A DNA stretch of 64,000 bases from Seriola aureovittata (taxonomy: Eukaryota; Chordata; Actinopteri; Carangiformes; Carangidae), in assembly GCF_021018895.1 (NCBI RefSeq), contig NC_079373.1, positions 25,495,376 through 25,559,375 on the forward strand. The letters are read 5' to 3'. The position numbers and the translations under genes were made by a program. Shown in pieces: positions 1 through 12,271 of this stretch. Under the pieces are notes generated by a model. That model had not been told where the DNA came from and did no database searches. It worked only from the letters and a program-made list of their open reading frames with translations. Every line of letters starts with the position of its first letter. Positions within the stretch are counted from its first letter, which is position 1.

Positions 1-566
1 TATAAATCTTACAGCTGCAATAATTAATTGATTATCGGATTAGTTGACCAAGACTATTAATTACCTACCATCTTAATAATCAATTAACCATTCAAATTGA
101 TTTTTATGCAAAAACTCCTAAACTTTTATGTTTACGTTTTCTCAAAATGTTAAACTTTCTGCTTTTCCTTGTCCTGCGTGATATAAATTCTAGTATTATT
201 CAGACAAAGTAAGACATTTAACGAGGCCATATTTGGCTCTAAGAAATTAGAAAAGCAGACAACTGATCAATAAGAAAATAGACAAATTGATGATCAACTA
301 TTTAAATAATGCTGTGGTGAGTTTGACAACTAATGTTTCCAGTGTCATTGTGATTTTTTACTGCGTGTAAATCAGTACAATGAAATGTTCTGTCAGCTAC
401 TGTTTCCAAGGTTTAGAAAGAATATTCAATCTCTAATAATATTTTTGAAGACTTTAGAGTTGCTTTTATTTTGAAGGACACAGCCGGAAACGCAGCTGAT
501 GGCTTTATGTAACATGACGCTTCTAGCCGCGGCCATGTGCCGGGACCAAAACAAAGCATCTCTTAC
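1..566 (-). other. intron 2 of the PIM-like kinase gene (partial)
   Basis: This AT-rich stretch lies downstream, on the minus strand, of the splice donor that closes kinase exon 2 (GT read from bases 566-565). The next PIM exon should encode a VAIKHV-type stretch followed by the catalytic lobe; I see no such exon here, so it should lie off the left edge. I see nothing else in it. Confidence 0.6.
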
Positions 567-1664
567 CGGCAGCCCGTCGTCCAGGCGGACAGCCGAGTAA
601 ACGGTGCCGAATCCTCCGTTGCCGAGCACCGAACCCAGCCGGTACAGTTTCTCAAACGGCTGCTTCTCCGCCTTGGCTACAAAACACAGAAATAATAGGA
701 TTATTTCAAATTATTTGCACCCTGTAGAGTTTAGCGCCAAAAATCGTCCCACCAAACCCCACCAAAAATGTGTTCTTGTTTTACGGCTTCAGTCTAACAC
801 CGAGCTGTTTAAATACGATTTAAAAAGTAAAGCACTTAATTCAACAATAAAATGTCCAAAAATCACCGAATACACACGAGTACATAAACAAATGTCCTCA
901 GATGTTTATGTGTCTGCCGTTTAAAAATGGAGGACTGTCCAGCATTATCATCATCTCAAATACCCACTCTTTAAATTGTGTTACACGAATAAAGTAAATA
1001 AAAAATACCATTTCAACAGAGGAGACCGTTTTACTACGAGGTTACAACACATTTTGGCACAACATCTGTCTTTCAAAATGGCTCCACGCAGTTTTATTTA
1101 AAGGTCATCGTCTAACAAGCGTCCACTAATCGATTGGTGCAATAGAAATGTATTAATTTAATAATTATTACAATTTCTCCACTAAAAACACCAACTTTAG
1201 CCTGTGAAGACTTTTAAAATGTGAAAATATGATGCTTTTGATCATTTCGGCTGAAATGATTCGAGTCCATGTGGGTTTTATGGTGATTTTTTTAAAATAA
1301 AAAACAGTAAACACGCACTTGAATAATACAGTCTAGAAAATGGCGGTTAGTTTCTGTCATTTTCGCCAGTTAGTTGTTGAATTGCTCGTACACGTGTTAC
1401 GCCGGTTTATGTGACCGGTTCGCATCAGTGACCTGGTTAGTTATTTCAGGTTAGTTGGATCTATTTTGGGTTAAGGTTTTGGTTAGGCGTCCAGAGATTA
1501 GGTTAGGTAAGAGGAAAGTAATCGGTTCACAGAATATAACGGGTCACAGAACACGACGTAACACCGGCTGGCGTGTTGCCGTTAACAGCCTTACCTTGCT
1601 GCAGCTGGAGCTTCGCCGGTAGATCCGTGCTGTGAGAGAAGGAACCCAGTTTAGAGAGCAGCAT
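567..1664 (-). CDS. PIM-family serine/threonine kinase, first two coding exons (partial)
   Basis: PIM kinases are constitutively active cytosolic/nuclear Ser/Thr kinases that promote survival and growth. Exon 1 is 1664-1595: ATG, then [20 protein letters not shown] and three more codons, closing on a GT donor at 1594-1593. Exon 2 is 676-567, between an AG acceptor (678-677) and a GT donor (566-565). The split codon G|CC joins the exons in frame and gives 60 residues ending in DDGLP. The MLLSK start is the PIM1/PIM3 N-terminus, PFEKLYRLG is the linker before the kinase fold, and GNGGFGTV is the glycine-rich ATP loop (GxGxFGxV). The exon 2 border just before the VAIK lysine motif agrees with the known PIM gene layout. 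The catalytic lobe is outside the window. Which paralogue (pim1, pim2 or pim3) this is cannot be settled from 60 residues. Confidence 0.85.
677..1594 (-). other. intron 1 of the PIM-like kinase gene
   Basis: A GT-AG intron of 918 bases between kinase exons 1 and 2. Its last third (about 1330-1590) is richer in CpG than the rest, as expected next to a promoter. I see no further coding or RNA feature in it. Confidence 0.6.
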
Positions 1665-1900
1665 ACTGCCCCTGACTACTCCCCCCAAAAAAACAAAATA
1701 CACCTGGAAATTGTTCTTGTAGTAAAACCAAACCAGCAGCGAAATCGTACGCCCTTTCGCGGGCGAAACGCGATTAAAAAACGGTTAAATCCATCAACGT
1801 CCCGGCCATTCACACACAACAGACACTTCTCCAGCGTCCAGTGAAGCGCGCGCCCCTGTGCTGCTCCGCTCCGACCGCTTGGATATTTACAAAGATCACA
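1665..1900 (-). promoter_or_regulatory. probable 5' leader and promoter of the PIM-like kinase
   Basis: The sequence immediately upstream of the kinase ATG on the minus strand is CpG-rich (for example around 1745-1775 and 1840-1875), unlike the AT-rich surroundings. This is a typical CpG-island promoter position. No TATA box or initiator could be fixed by eye, so the transcription start is unknown. Confidence 0.4.
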
Positions 1901-2204
1901 TATATCATTCCGCCTGACCTCCGCTGAACATTAAATAACACCACCGAACCTGCTGCTTTACACTCACACTACCATACCAGAGAAATGTTAGTGTGTGGAG
2001 TCGTATCAATTCATGGCGGAGCTTAAGTCTGCGACCTGGAAAAGCAGCCCTAAACAACGAGAAAACATACGGACTACTTTTACGTAGTAGGGCAGGCGGA
2101 GGCATTCAGAGATGGTCACTCATTCTGGCAGTGCTGCTGAAGAAGAGAGTCCTCAATAATCACTTGAGAAGGTTTATATTCAAAATAACAGCAATAATTA
2201 AGTA

Positions 2205-2760
2205 TGGTTTTGAGGTATTTGTACTTTACTCGTCTATTTCTCTTTTATTATATTTCATACTTCTACCCCACTAAAATTCAGAGGGAAATAGTGTGCTTTT
2301 TATGCCACCACATTTATTTTAAAGCTTAATCACCTAGTTACTTTGCAGATACCAATTATATACTATTTATACAATACAAAATAAAATCAAATACATTGTG
2401 CTGTGTTATAATAGGTTAAACTCCTCAGAAGTATACACAGTAGTTAAAATGAGTCACACATTTACTTGCTGCAAAACATCAAAAATGATGAATACATTAA
2501 TGTAAACGAAATTATAATCCAATAATGTAGGTTAATATAAATGATCTTTGAAATAGCCAACTCTACACAATGACTCCTTTTGTTGTTGGTAAATAAAATA
2601 CCCGAGTACTTCTTCCATCACTGGCAAATTCACATTAATCTGTGATTTTGCAGCAGTTATTCTGTGATACAGCGTTATTGTTTGCTTTCCAGCAGTGGTG
2701 GAAGAAGTATTGAGATACTTAAGGTAATGTAACAATACCACAATGTAAACATAGTCCGTG
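2205..2760. repeat. dispersed teleost MITE-like repeat
   Basis: The stretch contains the motif string seen in a very common fish short repeat: a 'gaggta.ttgtactttact' end near 2212, 'ttcagagggaaat' near 2277, and 'ggtggaagaagta' near 2697 next to a 'gtacttcttcca' inverse near 2605. Related pieces occur near 9780-9860, 12720-13405, 19030-19080 and 30150-30260. The opposed ends suggest a non-autonomous DNA transposon. Boundaries are approximate and the family assignment is from memory. Confidence 0.5.
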
Positions 2761-3222
2761 ACCAGCAGAAGTCCAGGATTTAAAATAATGTAACAATCAT
2801 TAGAGCAGTTGCCTCTATTATCAATTATGTTCTCTTACACACTCCCATTATTATTGTTATTCTGTGTCTTTTTTAAATCATCCAGGACTCAAATATCATT
2901 TATGTTACAAATGATGTTCATATATCAACACATATAATTATATAATTAAATACAATACAAGCCTATTTACACATCCAGCAGTTACTGGATATCATTCTGA
3001 GTCATGTTTATGTCCACCTGATGAATCTAAGTCCAGTATTCCCTCTCTTTCAGCTCTGTTTTTGGTCTCCTCCATTTTTTCTTCCTGTGGAAAAAATCTG
3101 TTTCTTTAGCTACTAAATGCTCCAGTATGTTCACCAGCTGGTCTCTAACTGTGTCTGTCAGTTGCCTGCTGCAGCCGAATGTGACCATTTTCACATTGTC
3201 ATTTGATTTGATATATTTGGAT

Positions 3223-5009
3223 CAATTGTTATGAGTTATACAAAGCAGTAATTAAATGCATTGTAAACCTCTAAAATGAATTCACATGCTGGTAAGTTTT
3301 AATTAGCATGTCTGTAGGCTTTAAAACTTCCAAGCATAATTAATTTTAGAGCCATTCAGCCTGTACAGTACATTGAAAGTCATGCTGTACAAATAATTTT
3401 CCATCCCTGGCAGTCAGCACCAGTGCTTCCAGCAATCAATCAAGAGAAATGCTGAATATTTTCCTGCTCTCTGTTCCCTCACTCAGCGTTCTGGCTGCTC
3501 TGTTGTGGATCATGTGCGTCCCCACTTTTTGCCACCTGACATCAGCTTATGTAAGACAGTGTGTGTTACTCAGAGTTACATAAGCCTGCAAAATGAATGA
3601 GATCAACCTCACTAATGAAGCAACAGAAATATATATTTATTAATGCAACACAGTAATTTGCATTTGCATTTCAAGCTGAGAGTGTTTAGCTGACCGGAGT
3701 CAAAGCATGGGACCAGAGCGAGCTGAGGCTGAATTACTGCTGAGTCATCACACACTGATTCAGCTCTGAACCAGAAACACACCTGAAAGGTGAACACCAT
3801 GTCTGACAGAAGGGACACATACATGAACTAAAATAACAAGACGACTGTAAATAATGATGTTTTTGGTTTTTAAAAGTCTCAGCATTTTCCTAAAACAGCT
3901 GGTAGTTGTTAACATTAACTCACTCTGGTGACTTCTGTTTTTTGTTTTTTAAACAAAGACAATTTCTAATTTATTTTTAGCCATGCAGCGTGTCAATAGA
4001 GAACTGAAGTGAAACTGGAACTTCCATGTTTTGTTTCTGAAATGAGAAAAACCTCATTCAAAATCCCACTGACATAATGGCAGTAACTAAAAATACAGAA
4101 CAAAGTTTTTGTCAACAATAATGTTTTGTGGCTCAAATTATAGATGAAACATTATAGATGAAACTTCTGGCCCAACATATGCCCGGGTCCTTGGCCCGAG
4201 TCTGGCCCATATTCTTCCACATCTGGGCAGAGTCTGGCTCTTATCCTCCGGTGTGTCTGGCAGCCTGAAGATTTTCTGTTTGTGTGCGAGAATTGGAAGT
4301 GGCATCTAACCATCATGATGTATATGGGCCAGATTCGGGCCGTGGAACCGTGCGTATACTGGGCCAGAAGGAACATACATTTTTTGAAAAAACATCTAAT
4401 ACTGTTCTTTATTTTGTATTCATGTTTTATAGTAGCCTTTAAAAAACACCATTTCCCAAAGGCCTTAGACATTTGGGGGTTAATGCTGCATTCACTCAAT
4501 GTCGGAAGAATGGGACAGGAAAGACTTCACACGTTATTCCGAGGTGGTTAGCTCTAGTGCTAACTTTGCAGTCACACCAGATTAGCTACTTTTGTGTAAT
4601 GATATCTTGAAACGAACTTTAATTCAGTTTTTTCTTCGGCCCATTTGGAGGCGACTGAATAGTCTGAAAAACAAAACATGGGATGTATTATCATCTTGCA
4701 AAGTAGGCGTGGCTAACATGTTAGCAAACCGCTACCTATCCTTTTAGCTGTGGTTTGGTCACAACCAGAAAAACATGTGGCATGTACCATACAACCAAAG
4801 ATTATTCTATTACATTTCTTCTTTAGCTCCATTTTTTCATCAGTCTATACTTCATTTCAACTATAGGCTCTAACTAATGGCTCTAAAATTAATTATGCCT
4901 GTAAGTTTTAAAGCCTACAGACATGCTAATTAAAACTTACCAGCATGTGAATTCATTTTAGAGTTTTACAATGCATTTAATTACTGCTTTGTATAACTCA
5001 TAACAATTG
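3223..5009. mobile_element. 1.79 kb element with 134 bp near-perfect inverted arms
   Basis: Bases 3223-3356 and 4876-5009 are reverse complements of each other along 134 bases with about three mismatches by eye and no gap. The outer ends read caattgttatgag and its complement. The 1.5 kb interior has no recognisable transposase; it contains a G/C-patterned block near 4165-4370 with repeated 'tggcccat' and 'gggccag' words. No flanking target-site duplication is evident. The best reading is a recent non-autonomous DNA transposon or foldback element; a local inverted duplication is the alternative. Confidence 0.6.
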
Positions 5010-6676
5010 GGGTTATGTGTACATTTGTCTGTGTCTTCTTCTGTTGTGTTGTAACCGTGAGGACCGGAGCAGCACCTGCAGTCGACCAGATCAAAACAAG
5101 GGTTGCTGCTGGAGCCAGTGGGATTTTTGTGACTGAGGGAAGGAGGGAGGGAGGGGGGAGTGGTGACCGGATCACATGACCTACTGTAGTATCTGTGCCC
5201 CAGCCAGTTTGAATGTAGGTCAGCCCCTCCTCCTTCACTGTAAGTGGATGTTCGGAGACAGATTGACAGAAAACAGGTTTAAACACGCAAACAGAGAAGT
5301 GCTTTTGTTCTGCTGAGACATAACAAACATCTTCGAACTGATCTGAGCTCACGTCCACACACACAAACACTCGCCTGATGATCATGAGGTTAGACATCAC
5401 ATCAGTGTTTCAGTTTTTCACTATTTACATCACCCACACATCTACAGCAGAATGATCCCATGATGTGTTGACTTAAAACCTGCCTCAACATCTGTTCAGG
5501 AAATTCAGAGTAGTTTATTTTCTCATTAGTATCTCAGCCATCAGCAAAAAAAAACAGCCTCCACTCTGTTTGTGGAGAAAAGAAGGAAAGAAAGATGTCA
5601 GAGGAAGCTGGAAATCATGAGCCACTTGATCCAAAAGCTCCAGTTTCTTGTGTGTGATATCACAGATTTTTCTTGATTTGTAATAATCAAGTGGAATACC
5701 CCAAAAACAACATTTATATATGTTCAAGCTCCTGAGCAGCCTGAGTATTTATAACTCTAGGAAGAAGGATACACAAGGAAGGTTGGATCAGCAAAGTATT
5801 GGAAATTTTTCGTAACCATTCCTACAATTGTTCCTGTCTCACTATTGTAACCATGACAACAAACATCCCCTAACCCTAACAATGCAGTAGGCTAGTTTTA
5901 AACCAAACCACGACCTTTCCCTAAACCGACCCAAGTTGTTTTTGTGTCTATGATTAACCAAACCTTCACCTTAGAGTTTGAAATGACGTTTAATTTGACC
6001 TGCAGAGGTTATATCTTGTTGAACCTGTCAAGTTTTTACACGTTAAGTTTTCACCAGACGAGACCAGAAATTGTAAACAACAAAGTAGGTAAGAAAAAGT
6101 AGAAATCAATTTTCAATAGTTTAATGTCAGTTTTCATTGGTTTCTTCACTTCTGTTGTTCAGGTAAAAGAAAATATCTCAAAACCCTTTTACAACTCAAA
6201 CCAAAATGATCATCATATATTCAAGCTCAGATTCTGTCTTGGACACAGTTACAAATAAGGGACAAATAAAATCTGAATTTGTATCAAGCCAAGACAATAG
6301 TCTTGAGTTTAAGTTGTAGATGATGTACTTTGTTCTGCTAAAACTCTACAGGTAAATCAGAAAAGATGTACTTTGTGATTTGGGTGAACTGACCCTTTAG
6401 GTTTGCAGCAGCAGCAGCAGCAGGTATCACTATCTCTGCATGTGCTTATTGCCCTCCGGTCCACAACATGAATGTGACTCGGGTCATTTGTTCTCGTCTA
6501 TGTTTAGCTGCTTCTATTTTGAAAGCTGTGAAACAAATGATCCTCCCAGAAGAGTGAAGCGGCTTCGTGCTGGGTCACTTCGATTCCAGCTCCGCTTCAA
6601 GACTCTTTTTTTTTTTTTTTGGATCCGCTTCAGCCTCTTGAGTCATTTTCATGGAGGATATTTTCAAAGAACAGTA
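5010..6676. other. upstream region of kbtbd13, no gene recognised
   Basis: Non-coding sequence between the inverted-arm element and kbtbd13. It holds a short (GCA)n run at about 6407-6421 and a poly-T run at about 6604-6620. Open frames on the minus strand near 5000-5400 show no family motif and I do not consider them genes. Confidence 0.5.
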
Positions 6677-8122
6677 ATGTCAGCGCACAGCAGTGAACCA
6701 GAGGACGGCAGCAGCTGGGAACCTGCAGACAGTGGAAGGTTTCCGCCTTGTTCTGCTTCTGGTCTCGTCTCAGCGAGGTTAACTGTGGTGGTTGGGGACA
6801 CTCACTTCTCCGAGGAGAAGATGTTACTTGTTCAGAGCTGCGACTACTTCCAAGCTCTGTATCGCTCCGGGATGAAGGAGTGTCGGCAGGAGGAAATCCA
6901 CCTCAAGTCTCTGCGAGCCCGAGGCTTCCTCATCGCCTTGGCGGTTCTACGAGGGGAGATGCCGGTCCTGGATGCCGACGACATCGTTGAGGCCATTGAA
7001 TGCGCCGCCTTCCTGCAGGTGGCGCCGCTCACCAAACATCTCATCAACCTCATCGACTCTGATAACTGCTTGCTGATGTATCACACTGCTGCAACCTTCG
7101 GCCTCATGGATCTGTACCGCAGCGCCGCGCTGTTCATCCGAGACATGTACGGCGACCTGGAGGCGGAGGTCAGGAAAACTTTACCGGCTGAGCTGATCTC
7201 CTACGTGGAGTCTCTGACCCCGAGTGTTTTCGTGGCTGTAGGCGCCCACGTGACCTGCGGCGTGGATGAAACCATACACGCTGCCTCCAGGACGGTCTGC
7301 TACCTGGATGAAACTGGCAATAATTGGAAAGTATTAACAGATCTTCCACTAGAGGCCAGCACCTCCATGGCTGGAGTGACCGTTTTAGACAACAAGCTCT
7401 ACATCGTCGGAGGAGTTCATGGCGTCCACAAACAAGTCGTGGACTCTTGTTTCTGCTACAGCGTTGAAAACAACAGCTGGAGCCGGATCCCGGGTCCGGC
7501 ACAGATGCGCTACAATCTCAGCCTTGTCGGTGCAGACAGTCGGCTTTACGCCATCGGAGGAGAATACGAGCGAAAGGTGATGTCATCTGTGGAAATGTAT
7601 GATATAAAGACCGGAAGCTGGACGTTCGCCGCTCACTTACCTCGGCCAGCGGCGGGAGTGGCATGCACCAAAGCTATGAGAAGAATATTTGTGTGTCTAT
7701 GGAGACCGATGGAGACCACGGAGATCTACGAGTATGTCCCAGGAAAAGACGAATGGCGGCTCGTTACCACGCTGATCAGGCACCAGAGCTACGGCCACTG
7801 CGTGGTCGGCCACAGGGACAACTTGTACGTCATGAGAAACGGGCCGTCTGACGACTTCCTGCGATGCCTCATGGACTGTTACAATCTAAGCTCGGGCCAG
7901 TGGTCGTCGCTGCCGGGACACTTTGCCAACAGCAAAGGTTCACTGTTCACCGCCGTGGTGAGAGGCGACTCTGTGTTCACCCTCAACAGGAGCACGACTC
8001 TGGAGTACGGCGTCGACGGCAAAACCTGGAAGCCCCGACGGCAGATGAAGGGTTTCCCGAGAAGTGGATCAGTGTGGACGTTTCTGCTCCGGCTGCCAAA
8101 CTCTGTCACGCTGCAGGAGTGA
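6677..8122 (+). CDS. kbtbd13: kelch repeat and BTB domain-containing protein 13
   Basis: KBTBD13 is a muscle-expressed substrate adaptor for the Cullin-3 ubiquitin ligase; the human gene is mutated in nemaline myopathy 6. The product here is 481 residues, against 458 in human, from a single exon as in mammals. A BTB-like domain starts near residue 35 (LTVVVGDTHFSEEKMLLVQS) and runs to about 140, followed by a short linker. Kelch blades begin near residue 200, with double-glycine motifs LYIVGG (241-246) and LYAIGG (290-295). The strings CYLDE, LPLEAST, RNGPSDDFL and FPRSGS agree with the mammalian protein as I remember it. The frame stays open upstream to 6440, but that extension has no family resemblance, so the ATG at 6677 is preferred. 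The stop is TGA at 8120-8122. Confidence 0.93.
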   Translation: MSAHSSEPEDGSSWEPADSGRFPPCSASGLVSARLTVVVGDTHFSEEKMLLVQSCDYFQALYRSGMKECRQEEIHLKSLRARGFLIALAVLRGEMPVLDADDIVEAIECAAFLQVAPLTKHLINLIDSDNCLLMYHTAATFGLMDLYRSAALFIRDMYGDLEAEVRKTLPAELISYVESLTPSVFVAVGAHVTCGVDETIHAASRTVCYLDETGNNWKVLTDLPLEASTSMAGVTVLDNKLYIVGGVHGVHKQVVDSCFCYSVENNSWSRIPGPAQMRYNLSLVGADSRLYAIGGEYERKVMSSVEMYDIKTGSWTFAAHLPRPAAGVACTKAMRRIFVCLWRPMETTEIYEYVPGKDEWRLVTTLIRHQSYGHCVVGHRDNLYVMRNGPSDDFLRCLMDCYNLSSGQWSSLPGHFANSKGSLFTAVVRGDSVFTLNRSTTLEYGVDGKTWKPRRQMKGFPRSGSVWTFLLRLPNSVTLQE

Positions 8123-9475
8123 CTTCATTTGAATGGATTGGATTGGAATATGTTTTTTTATACTGACCTACACTCCGATAAATGTAAAGGACGGTTACCA
8201 TTTATTACAACTATGGGGTTTCATAGTCAGTAATGATAATAATGTTCTCACCAAGGTGTTTGCTGAGATCTGAGGACAAGGTGACAACCCAAAGAAGTCA
8301 AACATGGTCTATGAATGGTGTTTCCTGTAGCACTGCCCTCTTGTGGTTGGGTTAGGGTAAAGCTGAGTTTAAGACGGGGTTAGGGGAAACAGAATCAATA
8401 GTCCCGTATCCGGTGATCTGATTGACGCACCAATTGATAGTCATTGGACAGATAATTAATAGTAGGTGTATCCTATCCTTCAGAAAGACAGTTAATCTAT
8501 ATATTTCCACACTGTCATTATCTCGAAACCAATGAAACATAAGTGCAGGCTATATATCCTTACGTGTTAACTAAATCTTGGTATTAGCCACATTTCCACA
8601 AAATAGAAGTCAACAAAACACAACTGTGAAATGTTCTGTGTTTCCACTGAGTGATGTTATGTGAATGAATCTGGGTTTTCATCATCATTCCAGTTTCCAG
8701 GGCTTTATGGTCCGCGCTCCACCAGGTGAGCTACCGGGGACCCTTGAGAGGGCTCCTGGGGGTTCCCAGCAAAAAAGGGGAATAATTTATTTTCACTATA
8801 ATTCCATCCATCTGGGTTTCTAACACTTTCTGTAGTAAAACATCTAAAGGCAAAAATCTTATCAGATAGTGGTACGTTGTCTAATTTGTCAGTTTAGAGG
8901 TCCATGATTTTAAAAAAAAGTGTGTAAAAACGGTTTATTTTTTCCATCCATATTGAAGAACCCAAAATACATCCACACACTGATTCTCAGACGCTTCGGG
9001 GTAATGATTGTCGCCCTGTAATATCCTTCTTGTTATAGATTGTTATATGTTCTTGTTTGTCTGTTTACTGATATTCATGTTTTTTAAATCTCTTTAGTTT
9101 ACATGAGAAACTGTTTTTCATCTAGGACTGAAAACATTTTGGATAAAACTGTGATTTATATGATAGAAATCAGTCACTTCAGGGGAATCGTTGGAGAACA
9201 AAAAACAGAGTTTACTAAACGTCGTCCACCATCATCAGAATGTGTTTAATGTGTTTAATAAATGTGTGTTTCATCAGTGTGTCCCTCAGTGTGAACTCCA
9301 GTGTTCGTCCTCACACAGAGCTTCTGTTTCCTGCAGCAGCCACTGTTTCCTGTTGGCACCGAGCGGCGATGATGATGATGATGATGGAGGTTCACGGCAG
9401 GCAGAGCCAGGCACCACGGGCAGCTGGGCGGGACGCCAGCAGCAGCAGGCAGCGATGCGAAATCTGACCCCGAAT

Positions 9476-9476
<1 letters not shown>
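8123..9476. other. intergenic, nothing recognised
   Basis: 3' flank of kbtbd13 and intergenic DNA. No clear AATAAA signal was found close to the stop codon. A short (GAT)n run lies at about 9367-9386. Open frames at 9191-9607 are driven by simple repeats and are not supported as genes. Confidence 0.5.

Positions 9477-9516
<40 letters not shown>
9477..9516. repeat. (GA)n microsatellite
   Basis: An uninterrupted GA dinucleotide run of about 20 units. Confidence 0.95.
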
Positions 9517-9517
<1 letters not shown>

Positions 9518-9779
9518 GGGGGTCAGGCCGGGACACGGCGCTCGGGCCGGCTTCACTCCCAGCTCCAGTCTGGGAGTGAAGCCAGGAACCAGAGCCGTGA
9601 TGGATGAGCGTCTATCTGTGGACGTTAATCTGGTTATCAGTGTTTGACCACATGATGAGAGGCTCTGATTTCCTGCCCTGAACTCAACTCAGCTCGAAAT
9701 GATGCGTCTGTCACGCTTCAGCTTATTCAGAACAAAACCTTAGATACCCAGAATAATACTGTGATGGTTCCTCTTTGTT

Positions 9780-10320
9780 TACATTCACATGTACTAGTAC
9801 ATTTACTCACTTAAACACAGTTTTCAGATACTTGAACTTTACTTGACTGATTCCATGTTATACGTACTTCACTCTTCATACTCCCAATCCTCCACATTTT
9901 ATTATTCCTCCGTGCCGACGACAGCCAGAACTCCGTAACGCCTTGACTTAACTTCTTCAAATCCTATTAAATTTTAATGGTCAAAGGTCAAAGGTCAAGG
10001 GCATGGTGACCTCACAAAACTCAGTTTTGACCTTGTGAATGGGATATCTCAGTAAAGCCTTGACAGAACTTCTCCACATTTGGTACAAACGTCCACTTAG
10101 ACTCAAGGACAAACTTACTCAAGACTTGGACTGACTGGACAAACAGATGTAATCTGAAACTAGTCTGAGTGGCGGAGGGATACAACCACAAAGTGTTGAT
10201 TGTAGTTGTTGCACTACATTTGTTAGGCAGCTTTAGTTACTTGTTACTTTACTGATAATTATCACAAAATATAACGATGAGAACTTGTGCTTTCTGTATT
10301 CTGAGTAAATACTGATGCAA
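9780..10320. repeat. composite of common fish dispersed repeats
   Basis: Bases about 9785-9900 resemble the 'tactcaagtac' MITE family. Bases about 9905-10195 contain 'ggtcaaaggtcaagggcat', 'gtgacctcacaaaac' and 'ggcggagggatacaacc', the hallmark strings of another repeat that is widespread in teleosts. Bases 10195-10320 return to the first family, so one repeat appears to be inserted in the other. Borders are approximate. Confidence 0.5.
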
Positions 10321-10646
10321 ATATTTATGTGCTTTAATTCAAGTGGTTGTTTTCATCTCTTACTGAGTTCTTTGACTTTAACTATGACTTCATACAGAGC
10401 CCTGGGGCCCCTTGCTATCTCGGGTTCAGGGGCCTCCAGAAGCTGACAGAGAAGTGTGAGGGTCTTTTTCAGTACAGAGATTTTCCAAGTTGACGGATAA
10501 GAACGAGCTCTGTGAGGGAAAACACTGTGATGGGCTGATAACAGATGACAGTGTTATTTGTTTCGACTGTAGGATGAGGTCAGAGAGGTGACACAAGCTT
10601 TATGATCTCTGTATTTTTATCCCACCAGCACTGCAGAGGAACTAGG

Positions 10647-10647
<1 letters not shown>

Positions 10648-10679
<32 letters not shown>
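10648..10679. repeat. (CA)n microsatellite
   Basis: A CA dinucleotide run of about 16 units. Confidence 0.95.
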
Positions 10680-10681
<2 letters not shown>

Positions 10682-11604
10682 ATAACTGACCTCTCACTTA
10701 AATACCATTAAAATATAATTTCATCAATTTATCCTTAATTTACCCCTGAAAATGTTTCAGTTGGTCATTAACTTGAAAAGGCAAAAGTAAAGTCCCTTAT
10801 TAACATTTATATATAAGAGTTACTGTACATTACACCCTCCTTACTTTACACATGGATTTGGAATTGACACATCCAGTGATTAACAATTTAAGTTGTTATT
10901 GGTGTTATAATGTGTTACATATAAACAAAAATAAGCTTAATTTATACAACACAAAATAAATGTATAAAGACATGGTTGAAGTAAGATTAAAACATTTCAA
11001 GTAGAATTCAATAAGTAATAATAATCATAACTAGAAAATTCTAGAAATTTTGGATGAATGAAGATTTAAAAAGATTGTTTGAAAATTGGAGTTTTGTATT
11101 TGAGGTTTCAATATTAACATAAACATTTGACAGAATTAGTCGACAATTACAAGTCTTATCCTTTATTATTTCATGCTGCCACCACACTGAGCTGCTGCCC
11201 TTAACTGTTTTGAAAAACAAGAAAAAACCAAACTGACCTGTGCACACTTACAAAATATTATTTTATAATGAATTACAATAAATGTTCTGCAGACACACTC
11301 TGGTCCCGTCTGTCTTTAAAACTTTTACAGTTTCATATAACAAGGTGATATTTATCAGCTCTATACAATTATGAATTTGAAGTAAAGACCCTCCTCATCC
11401 ATCGGGAGAGGAGGTACAGCCCCACCCCCCTCTCCTCTTCACAGCCTCCAACACAAAGACGAGCGTTGTCTCGTCGTCATTTCAGACGTTTCAGTCCGTA
11501 AACGGTCGTTTTTCTCTTTCAGCGGGAAAAAAAAGAGCCTCTTTATAGACTGCAGCATGAAGTTGGTCTTCTTTAAACAAATGTGGCATTAAGGATGCTA
11601 AACG

Positions 11605-11606
<2 letters not shown>
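10680..11606. other. intergenic AT-rich DNA, nothing recognised
   Basis: No exon, RNA gene or known repeat could be supported in this stretch. Confidence 0.45.

Positions 11607-11649
<43 letters not shown>
11607..11649. repeat. (GT)n microsatellite
   Basis: A GT dinucleotide run of about 21 units. Confidence 0.95.
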
Positions 11650-11650
<1 letters not shown>

Positions 11651-11734
11651 TCCGTGTTGGGAATGACCACCACTGGTTGTTCAACTCATATTTGCCTTCT
11701 TGCAGAGTTGAATGAGAAGACATTGAATAAGAAG

Positions 11735-12121
11735 CTGGAACCAGTAACCAGTTAGCTTAGCTTAGCACAAAGACCAGCAACAGGGGGAAACAGCTAGCCT
11801 GTCTCTGAGCCTCTCTTCTGATTGGCTGACTGTTTTCTGAGTGATCCAATAAAAATATAGCAGACTTCAGGTAAAAACACTCAGAGAAACCAAATCCTAT
11901 AAGGTTTGGATGGTGGGTCCAGGTGGGCGGGGCTTGGTGGCTGCTTTGTTGTGACATCACAAAGTTCCAGAAGTCCTGACGGCTGGTTTTAAGGCTCAGT
12001 TTCTGAATACAGGCTGTGTGCATTTCTCTGTGGACTGAGGCTTTGATACTTTCACAGTATTAATATAGAAGCTAGAGCTGATCTATAATCACACTACACA
12101 TGGACAGACACCTTTACACTG
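11735..12121 (-). repeat. CCAAT-hairpin repeat, copy 1, joined to a second repeat
   Basis: From about 11805 to 12121, on the minus strand, this matches the repeats at 18069-18406, 38065-38496 and 61261-61709. They share 'cagtgtaaag', a CRE-like 'tgatgtcaca', a GC box 'ccccgccc' and 'ccaatcag'. The copy lacks the far end of the family, including the second hairpin arm. Bases 11735-11808 instead carry 'gttagcttagcttagcaca' and 'cagggggaaacagctagcct', a different common fish repeat, so the two are fused here. A coding reading of the minus strand is an artefact: the same frame recurs in every copy. Confidence 0.75.
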
Positions 12122-12219
12122 GATGGAGCTTTAACTCAACATGTATTTTTCTCTTTCCATCTTTCTCCCTTGAAACTCCTCTGTGTCTGCATGCTGTATA
12201 TATGTGTATTATGTGTATT

Positions 12220-12221
<2 letters not shown>

Positions 12222-12271
<50 letters not shown>

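Noticed and set aside
4152..4551. Opposed open reading frames at 4.15-4.55 kb
   Set aside because: They lie over repeated 'tggcccat'/'gggccag' words inside the inverted-arm element and have no domain.
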